Shown piece after piece: positions 56,174 to 64,000 of a DNA stretch of 64,000 bases. The first letter of the stretch is position 1; every line of letters begins with the position of its first letter. The stretch is from NCBI GenBank assembly GCA_002794775.1, contig NBAY01000017.1, positions 248,001-312,000 on the forward strand, in the 5' to 3' direction. Made by a program: the position numbers and the translations under genes. The notes under the pieces were generated by a model. The model was given only the letters and a program-made list of their open reading frames with translations. It did not search any database and was not told the DNA's origin. Source of the stretch: Porodaedalea pini (lineage: Eukaryota; Basidiomycota; Agaricomycetes; Hymenochaetales; Hymenochaetaceae).

Positions 56174-56380
56174 AAGGAGTTCATGCGATTCCTGAGACCT
56201 TATATAGCGACGACCATGAGACTATATTATCTAACATTACCTAACGAGTGGGAATGGAACGAATGAAGGCAGTGTGGGAGTGATTGTGTAAGATGGGTAA
56301 ATATGATGAAAAGGACGAATATAATAAAGGAAATGGTAAAAGGGGGAATAAAGGAAAAGGTGAAGGTTCAGGTTCTAACA
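55968..56380 (-). repeat. 5' LTR of element C
   Basis: This is a 413-bp LTR with TG...CA ends, identical by eye to the 3' LTR. Confidence 0.95.
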
Positions 56381-56385
56381 CAGCT

Positions 56386-56540
56386 GAAGTCCTGGCTTTG
56401 CCGGGACTTCACTTCAAACGCAGTGCTTAGATCCATTCCGGCTTCGCCGGGACTTGTTTTTTAAATGCAGTGCTTAGATCCATCCTGGCTTCGCCAGGAC
56501 TTGTTTTTTTAAACGCAATGCTTAGATCCATCCTGGCTGC
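56386..56540. repeat. 57-bp tandem repeat with GC-rich hairpins
   Basis: There are about 2.7 copies of a unit containing CAGTGCTTAGATCCAT and a small palindrome such as CGGCTTCGCCGG. Confidence 0.8.
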
Positions 56541-57720
56541 CAAAGTCTGAGCCCAAGTGCCGAGTCTGGTGAACATACCGAGTCTGAGCCTGAAGATTGA
56601 GTCTGAGCCCCAAACTTGGTGGCAGCATAGCCTCAGGACCTTCAGAGCAGGGCACGTTATATTCTATTTATATCCTTTTCATATTCCCTTCACTCCCCAA
56701 CCCATCTGAAGCTAATGCGAACTTGTCCAATGCTTATACGCACTCGCACTGAGTCAAGTGATCTGTTAGGGTCGGGCGAATATTCCAATTCTTTAACCAC
56801 GAAGGTGTTGCCTTCCGGACTGTATGGTCCTCTGAGTGGTGTATTACCGAGACGACTTTACTTATCTTCGACCGATCCTGTAACCAGCTTCTCCTTCACT
56901 GCCCTTATCAGGTGGAACCTGAGGTTGGTATTGAAAGCACTTAGTTACAGCAGATAGGGGAGGTAATGCCCTAGAGGGTCGAGAGACGTTCAGTTATGCT
57001 GCGATGTTGTCTAGGAGGCAAACTGCAAGGCTTGGCGTAGCCAAGATGCACTCAACCAGACTTGGTTCTGTGGACGATGAGAGGAACCTTCCAAGCGTGG
57101 CGTAGCCGAGGGTCTACTCAATCAAAGTCAATCCTTATTCAACTTGGGACAAATCCTCAACCCAGTATGGGGCGGACTCGTTATTCAACCAAGGAGGATG
57201 TTACACAGTGGTAGTTATAGATGTAGAGGTAGGGGTAAGAAGATAGCTATGCAGGTAGCTAAAACCATAAGGCTAAAACTGTAAGGCTAAAACCGTAAGG
57301 CTATAGAGAATGGGGATCTGGGGTGCTAGTTACTCGGCCTTATATAGCCTACTGGATTTCTAATTTCTTTACGTTCTGTCCAACCAGATGCCCTTCCATC
57401 TCCTTCCTATGTTTCAGGTGGCCGCAGCACTTGGCTGCTGCGGTGGGGATGTATGCACATGTACTCCATCCAATGGTCTTCTTGCATTCTGCAATTTAGA
57501 CTGCGGGTGTGAGTCACGTGATGTCTGCACATGCGCGCTGAAGTGCGAGCAGACTGATTTGGTAGTCGGGCTCCTACGTTCTCCACATGCTTCGGTTTAA
57601 TTAACTTCCTGCTTCTCCCGTGTGCTTCTATATCGGGGCTTTACTTCCCTGCTTCTTGAAGCGTCTTCCTCGGTTGTGGCACTGCATAGCCTATCGGGTT
57701 GCATTGCTGTGCTCGGGTGG

Positions 57721-58368
57721 TCATTCCTCCCATTCAAATCCATTGGGGATAACCATGTGGACCCATGGGTTATTCTTGGATCGCCATTCAGTGTCAGGTC
57801 CACTCGGTGATAGGGCTGCTCCACCGAGACATGTCTCCATTGTGAATGGTGGGTCATGTGGTCCTAGGGCTAGAGTGATCTTGAATGTTCGTCTTCGTGA
57901 CACGTGCTCGAATTTGTATAGCGTAATCGTGCCTTGATGCTTTATGTCCCTGAGGTATGCCCAACAGTGCTTGAGTGCTGTTGTTATGTGTATTGGTACA
58001 TCATTCCCTTGTACTGGACTCGGGGTAGGTATTCGTATCATCATCTTGCAGTTCCTGCATTCTTCATGTGGTTCCTTATTGTATTGGATGACTGTATCCC
58101 ATTTGTAGTTCTCCATGCCACGTTCTTCTTTACTGATGTGGACTTTATATGTCTTGGCATCTCGATAGTAGATTGCCTGTCCTGTTTCAAAGTATGGGGA
58201 TTGGCCTTCCCACTTGTGTGCTCGTAATGTGACGTCCTGGTCCATTAATCCTATTGTCTTTAGGAGTTCTGGGACCTTCTGTGCTACGTTCTGTAGTAGC
58301 ATGCACTTGGTGCATTGGGGATCAACCTCCATTGGTTGCCCTTTGCTTTCTTGACGTTTATGTGCCAT
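57721..58368 (-). CDS. hypothetical protein with two CxxC motifs
   Basis: This is a 215-aa intact frame starting MAHKRQESKGQPMEVDPQ at an ATG. CTKC near residue 19 and CRNC near residue 106 could bind zinc. The rest is mixed alpha/beta-looking sequence with no family I recognise. It ends at GFEWEE. It lies in the unclassified insertion and appears less GC-rich than the host genes, which suggests a mobile-element origin. Intactness over 648 bp in a decayed region argues that it is real or recent. Confidence 0.45.
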   Translation of the reverse strand: MAHKRQESKGQPMEVDPQCTKCMLLQNVAQKVPELLKTIGLMDQDVTLRAHKWEGQSPYFETGQAIYYRDAKTYKVHISKEERGMENYKWDTVIQYNKEPHEECRNCKMMIRIPTPSPVQGNDVPIHITTALKHCWAYLRDIKHQGTITLYKFEHVSRRRTFKITLALGPHDPPFTMETCLGGAALSPSGPDTEWRSKNNPWVHMVIPNGFEWEE

Positions 58369-58641
58369 GTCACAAGGTGTGACGGTGTAGTGTGACTGTG
58401 ACTGACGGATTTTTGCCTGGGCAAGTATCTGTCAAGGTCTGGTGACCACGTAATCACGTGTATGGTCGACGATGATCTGCCTTGATCGACATTTCCGAAT
58501 GTGCGAAAATTTCCTTTCATGATCCTTCAGCATGCAAATGCTGAGTTACATATTCCAAGAGTAATTCTCAATGGATTCCTTTCAGACTGGTACTGTATAG
58601 TTCATATTATATAATCCTTTCTATTTGAACCCTTTCTAATG

Positions 58642-58677
58642 CCTTTGTTGCCTCAGTCTATCTGACAGCAACAAAGG
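58642..58677. repeat. 10-bp-arm hairpin
   Basis: CCTTTGTTGC and GCAACAAAGG are perfect inverted arms around a 16-nt loop. The loop and right arm (AGTCTATCTGACAGCAACAAAG) recur about 57 bp downstream. Confidence 0.8.
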
Positions 58678-58828
58678 TGAGTAGACAATTTTCCTGTATA
58701 TATTTCCAGTCTATCTGACAGCAACAAAGATTGTTTTGTCCTGTCTGTCTTGTGGGCTCAAGTGTTGGCACTACCTAGGTGCCTTCCATAAAGGTCCTGT
58801 GCTGTCTTATATATGCAAACTATTTTTT

Positions 58829-59103
58829 CATCATCAGGAAAGCTCAAATTAGTTGATGTGATGTGGCAATTTATACACCAATACTCATGGGGAAGATGGC
58901 ATATTAATTTTCTAATTAGATTTAAATTTTTAATGATTTTTCCGATTTTGTTTGATAGCAAAGTAAGCAATCTATTCATGCATCATCAGGAAAGCTCAAA
59001 TTAGTTGATGTAATGTGGCAATTTATGCACCAATAGTCATGGGGAAGATGGCATATTAATTTTATAATTATATTTAATTTTTTAATGATTTTTCCGATTT
59101 TGT
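58829..59103. repeat. two direct repeats of about 120 bp
   Basis: CATCATCAGGAAAGCTCAAA begins at 58829 and again at 58981. Similarity continues to CCGATTTTGTT in both copies. Confidence 0.88.
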
Positions 59104-59236
59104 TCAAGTGAGAAATGGGTTGTTTGAGCTCAAAGTGTTGTGTGTATGCTGCCGCTTTGAGTGATCTGCGGAGTTGCCGCTTTGGGGGGGTACTGTGAAA
59201 AGCGGCAGGGAGAAGGCTGATTAATAGTGACAAATT

Positions 59237-59294
59237 TTAGTCAGAATTAGTCAGAATTAGTCAGTTTTAGTCAGAATTGGTCAGAATTGGTCAT
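59237..59294. repeat. TTAGTCAGAA-type short tandem repeat
   Basis: About six units of a roughly 10-bp motif (TTAGTCAGAA/TTGGTCAGAA) lie near the right edge of the unclassified insertion. Confidence 0.88.
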
Positions 59295-59345
59295 TTCTGA
59301 TGGTGGCTGTGGACAAAAGGGCCTTCGTCGGTTCAATATTAAGAT

Positions 59346-59611
59346 AAGATTCAGACGTCAAGATGGGTCTACGCTCAAAGCTGACTTCATTGTGAGTCTC
59401 TGACTATTCTATTGCAAGTATGTATACACTGATACTCTACCAACAGCGGCGACAACGAGTTCTCCCGGGCCCTTCTTCCTGCGTAAGGTATCTATCAGGA
59501 GCGCAGGATATATCCATCATCGGGCTCGTCGACACGTCCTCGGGATTAAACCCTTGCCATGTGAACGTCCGCACGCTCCTTACGACTGTCAAGCGCAGCG
59601 TGCTGGATTCT
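59346..59611 (+). pseudogene. IlvD/Edd dehydratase 5' fragment (copy delta)
   Basis: It contains the end of exon 1 (SDVKMGLRSKLTS), intron 1 with a canonical GTGAGT donor, and part of exon 2 (GLVDTSSGLNPCHVNVRTLL), compared with the intact gene at 45507. Exon 2 carries indels. Homology ends after SVL, where block Q begins, as in copy beta. Confidence 0.85.
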
Positions 59612-62600
59612 GTAAGACGGGACGGTGAGAAGACTCGGGCGTATCGGACCTCACTCAGAACACCTCTGGGAAAATGGGGCGAAGCACTTCTGTCAATCCG
59701 TTGTTCATTGTTGGCTCTGAACTTTCTCCAAAGAAAGAAGGGAGGGGGAGCAAAGAGACGCACGGTCCGGAGTCATGAGTTTAAATCTGTCGGCCGTTGG
59801 ACGTGGATGCGCTAGTGCATGTACTGCCAGCACACCTGTCGTTCATTTGACTTGATAACGCGCGTACATCCAGAAACTCGTCCTTCCTGTCTCCGGCACG
59901 CCTGACAACAGTGACCTTCATTTCACAAAGCTCTTTCAACAAATCAGAATCGAGAACTCTCGGGCGAACTCGGCAAACTCTGTCGGTCCACCGCTCACTC
60001 AGAGTCAGTCATAGTCGAAGCTAAAACTCTAATCGACCATGCCACTGGGTCTCGAAGCTCGTGGGGAAGAGCGGCCCGCCCGGCTGCCCCGCGTCTTTTC
60101 ATGTACATTCGACGGCATGAAAGACTCTGGACTCTGGATACCCAGCGGAAATCATAATGAACTGAAATGGACGGAACGGGCTCGGACGTCCGTACATCCG
60201 TACATGTCGGGTTCGGAATGATTTACGAACCTCAGAATTTATCATATGATGAGTTTAAGTTTTCCTCGGGCTATGGGTAGGCTGACCAGCAAAAAAAAAA
60301 AAAGAAAAAAAGGGTAGAGGAGGGAGGGGGGAGAAAAACTGAGTGCGGTGACGCGCTTTACGCTGCAAAAAAAAAGCAGGAGCTGTGTGATATTCTCGAT
60401 ATGGACAACCCAGCCTTTCTTTCGGGTTCTCTCTCGATATAGTGAACGGACGTGGGCGTGGGTGCGGTCGTGGGGAGAATTGCATATGCGGGAAGTCATC
60501 CATGCGAACGGACTAGCACTCGTCCCAGCCGCAGGTATGTCCGCTGCGCCTGTGAATTATCTTACAGCTTAGGTTGCCGCGGATCGTACAATTCTATTGG
60601 CTCAGCTCCAAGGGCATATGCATTCTCACCCCCCTTTCGAGCTGCCTGAATGTCCCCTCGGATTTATGGGTGTTTGACCACGAACCTCAAACTGCACGAG
60701 CGAGCTATGTGAGAGTCGTCGTCGTCGTTCTTCAGAACTCAATCAGAGCTGGTGGAGGTTGATAACCCTTCTAGGTTTGGATTACATCTCTCCAGTTTAT
60801 TATTGCCTCCAAAGGAAATGCAATACATCGTCAATATTGAATACCAACGAAGATTATTCTGTGAGTCACTTGCCTGCTAAATCCATCATGCACCTGTAGA
60901 CCCGGGACTCCCCTTGCATTTGTTTGTAAATCGATAGCATCCACCACGCAATAGAATCGGAAAACCTGGATGTCTCACCGAGGCTGGGCCGGTGCTCGCA
61001 AGTGGAGAGGTGTTCCCGGGAACGCCCTCAGACGCGATCGGGGGGCACGAGCAATGTGCAACATTGGTAGGATCGGCGGGACGTCACGGTAACTTGATGA
61101 TGTACGTGGACACACAGAGTGCGCTTTCCACGACACTGTGCGTACATATCTTCATATTCGCGGCGTCGGTGTCCGTTACGTCCGCAAGCAGCCCGTGCGC
61201 GCGCGGCGTCGAGTTGGCAGACGTGTGTTTCGCGCGCAGTGCTTCTCTCGACTCAAAAGTATCTTCTCCGCGCATTGAGTTGTTCTTGTATCGGATCAAG
61301 CAGCATTGGGTGGGTGAAAGTCAGGCCATTTTTGGACCTTGACAACCTGGCAATAAACTGGTGCGCTCACGTTCAAGTTCACCTCCCAGCACCTGCACCT
61401 TCTCCCTTCTTCCTCGGTGTCCAAAGTAAAAGACAGTGTTGATCTACTACGGCTCGGAGACATGGGCTCCTGACTGCATAAATATCTCGCTCTTCGCGAC
61501 TTCTCTAGGCATTCTCCGATCAAAGTCCACTGGAGATCGGTCCGAGAGGTCACTCAATGTGTTGTATTGATTCTACAGAAGGAAGCCATGTGTATGGCTC
61601 GCGATCGGTATATTACGCTGCAAGAAGCGTCGCTGGTTCGATTGCTTGATTGTACGGGGTTAGATAGGAAACGCGCATTAATCCCAACGTATGTGGATAG
61701 ACAAATTGGGATTGATCACTTTGTCGAAGAAGACATGGAGGCGTGGGAGTGTAAGACAGGATATCGGCTTGGAAGCTGCGTGAATGTCGCCGAACACCTG
61801 TATCTTTGGTAACCGCTGGCCGCGGTATTGGATAACGTTCAGGCCGAGAGCGCTGAATGCTCATCCAAGTCGGTATGGCTATATCCTAGGAAGAGAATTC
61901 CGGCCTGTACGCTCCGAGTCCATATCCTCCCACGCATTGATAGACGGACACCGTAAGTGCACTTCACTAAATTTGTGTTACAAATTCGTCTTATCTCCAC
62001 TGACGTAGTAGAAAAGTACGTTTACTCGGCATTACTGCGGTGAATTCGATATTCAGAAACCTCACTGCATCGGACGTGGTACGGCAATATCCTTCAAAGT
62101 CGAAGGCACGGCCTTGTCATATAAGCTTTGCAGCGCGGCCGATAATGCAGCGCAGAACTCATGTCGGTTCAGAAGACATTGGATACGCGTTGGGCTAGGC
62201 TATGTCGACTTCGAGCTTCTAATGTGGACTCGACATTCCTGGCACAGTACCAGTGCTAATTAGAGCACGGCGCAGTCTCCAACGACTGAACCCAAATAAA
62301 CATAGCCTCGTCTCGACCATGAGTGCGTCTTCCGACTAGAGAACAATGCACCTTATGACTTGGAAGCTTGAGACTCTGATTCAAATTGGGTTCTCGGAGG
62401 CTATGGACGGCTTGAAGGCGCCGACGCGCGCGGTTCTCCGCGTGGCAAGAGCTGTACTTGGTACTTAGTTCCTAGCATTGTTTGTGCTATTCTTGCTCCT
62501 GCTAAAATAATGAGATGCACAGGGGGCGGATTGCGGATTGCGAATCCTATAGAGTCTAATCTGCATTCTGTGTCAAAGAAGTGTTTCCTGTTTCTGGAGC

Positions 62601-63964
62601 CAAGGCTTGGAGAGTGTTCATATGGCATTCGCTTGTATCTGCATCTGCTTTGCTTCGCCTATCATCGATCTACGTAGCTTTCGTTGCTTCCATTCAATTG
62701 CATTTGGTAACACGTTGCAAGTAGGCTTGTCAACTTGGCTGAACTTCAGATGCAAAAAATCTTGGATCTCCAGGAAGCAAATCCGAGACAGTTCGTCTGT
62801 CGTCTCGAAGGTAATACGTACGCGTAAATGGGGCGAGAAAGGCGCGATCGACCCTGAGCTTTGTCTCAGGCCCAAGCCGGAATATGATCGGGACCAGGTG
62901 TGACACTGTTCGATCGCCGCAAGCTCATAAGCTTCCGCATACGTGCCGATACTCAAAATAGTTCCGATCGCCTGGCTCAGTTGTCTCACCATGACCGAGG
63001 CCATCCCGGAGTCCAGAGGTGAAGACGTGTTCCAGGCACAGGCCCAGAGACGTTCCGGGACGAGCAATGCATGGCCATGATCGGCTGAAGTTTGTCGACT
63101 AGCGAGTCAGCGAACTCAAGTTAGCCTATCAGCACTTGCGTTTTCCTTCTTCATCGGCCCCCAAAATCAAAGGATGGCATTGATCTATAGCTCACCCAGA
63201 TTTGTGAATCAGTTCAGAGACGTACGTTCTAGCATATCATTTCGGCACAAGTATCGACGGGAGCTTCTGACTGCGTAAATCCTTCGTTGATTCGGAATTC
63301 TCAAGACTAAACGCCGCGGGAGGCTGATATTGTCAGTTGTTCATATTCGCCGTGTATTGATGGAGCCATACATACGTGGGCGTGGATCTGCTGGCGACGA
63401 GTTCTTACGCTGCGAAAAGCATCGGTGATTCGGTAATTGCATGATGTCAAATGTGGTCAATAACGTGTGCGAATCTGCCGCAAACGGGTAGACGAATTGG
63501 AAGTTCTGTCCAGTTCTCGAGGTGGAGGCACGAGTACGGATATCGAGACTGCGCGAACGATCCGCCCGGTCGTCGTCTTGTGCTGAGACTCGTCCAGTTT
63601 CGGTAGCCGCGGTTGACTTTACTGGCTCAAGTATGCAACGATTCTCATCGGTACGGCTGCTGGATCGTGAGTATCTTTGTTTTTTCTTGTTCCCATCGTA
63701 TGCGCGTGCGCGATGCTCGAGGGTAAGAATCGTGGTTTCCAAAACATCTTCGTCGTCTTCACTGAAGACGCATCACTTCTAGCAGTCCACGGCGAGAAAA
63801 GAAATCTCAGAAGAGTCAATGAGGCAGTGGCTAGCGTAGCTAGGTGTTATACGATGGCCATTGACAGAAACACCAGTCGACATCAATCCGAAAGTGGGGG
63901 CGGCGTCTGAGGTGGTGGTCCTACATAGAGCGGCAAGTACCGTCAGTCGGAAGGGGCCGGCGAT
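59612..63964 (+). repeat. block Q, copy delta
   Basis: This is the longest uninterrupted Q copy with its dehydratase junction, colinear with 6664-11420. The matching continues at least to about 63660 (anchors CTTCTGACTGCGTAAATCCT at 10941 and 63266, and TTGACTTTACTGGCTC near 63612). It runs off the window end. No gene is recognised. Confidence 0.78.
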
Positions 63965-64000
63965 CAAGTGTGGTAGACAGTCGATAAAAACTATGTGAAT

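Larger units (their letters stand above)
50133..56380 (-). mobile_element. Ty3/gypsy chromovirus C, intact, minus strand
   Basis: The LTRs are 55968-56380 (5') and 50133-50545 (3'), 413 bp each with no difference seen by eye. The target duplication is CAGCT (50128-50132, 56381-56385). Gag and pol are both open. The LTR belongs to the same subfamily as A. It is potentially autonomous and recent. Confidence 0.95.
56381..59345. mobile_element. unclassified insertion of about 3 kb in the delta dehydratase fragment
   Basis: The dehydratase fragment breaks at 50127 and resumes at about 59346. After gypsy C is removed, about 2.96 kb of sequence absent from the beta and gamma copies remains. The flanks show a possible imperfect duplication (ACAAGA left, ATAAGA right), and no TIRs are visible. 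The insert holds a 57-bp tandem repeat, a 215-aa minus ORF, direct repeats and a short 10-bp-type repeat. AAGGAGGATGTTACAC at 57187 looks like a polypurine tract followed by an LTR start, but I could not find the LTR end. Confidence 0.55.

Noticed and set aside
56715..56957. 80-codon plus frame
   Set aside because: It is short, has no domain, and lies in a repeat-bearing insertion.

Overview
This is a eukaryotic window, most likely from a basidiomycete (Agaricomycetes-type) fungus. The host genes have many 38-90 nt introns and tiny exons, there is a NACHT-WD40 NLR of the kind common in mushrooms, and Ty3/gypsy chromoviruses are frequent. No search could be run, so every family assignment rests on motifs read in the translations.

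Layout. 1-5605 is a small host gene island. It holds an RNA polymerase III subunit RPC34-like gene (minus, 3128-1309), which appears to carry a single extra base, and a CHY zinc-finger gene (plus, 4973-5605). A 436-bp TA-flanked MITE sits 106 bp upstream of the RPC34 start. About 6.66 kb to 34.3 kb is repeat territory, made of copies of two long degenerate blocks that I call P and Q. P and Q are joined through a captured 5' fragment of an IlvD/Edd-type dehydratase gene.

One Q copy (14986-34335) has been split by a deep stack of insertions. These are two 840-850-bp fold-back MITEs (M1, M2) and two related TIR elements with ATT target duplications (X1, X2). X2 contains a third fold-back element (M3) and a gypsy element A with a GGGGG target duplication. 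A in turn contains a complete gypsy element B with a GTGAG target duplication. A prolyl-tRNA synthetase pseudogene follows (34401-34963).

35470-40301 is an NLR gene with a C2-like/helical N-terminus, a NACHT domain and 14 almost identical WD40 repeats. 42085-49052 holds another P copy (with a 797-bp fold-back element N), the apparently intact dehydratase gene (45507-47610) and a convergent F-box gene (47679-49052). 49391-63964 is a further P/dehydratase-fragment/Q copy. It is interrupted by a second copy of the 436-bp MITE, by an intact minus-strand gypsy element C (CAGCT target duplication) and by an unclassified insertion of about 3 kb with one 215-aa ORF.

The three gypsy elements share a readable replication design. 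Each has an 11-nt primer-binding site that is the exact complement of the predicted 5' end of its own RNA (Tf1-like self-priming). Each has a GGGTTTT slippery heptamer with a downstream stem at the gag/pol junction, predicting a -1 frameshift, and a C-terminal chromodomain. B and C look coding-competent. A is dead, broken by B and by a one-base deletion. The paralogous P/Q copies serve as empty-site controls for several insertions, which makes the order of events unusually readable.
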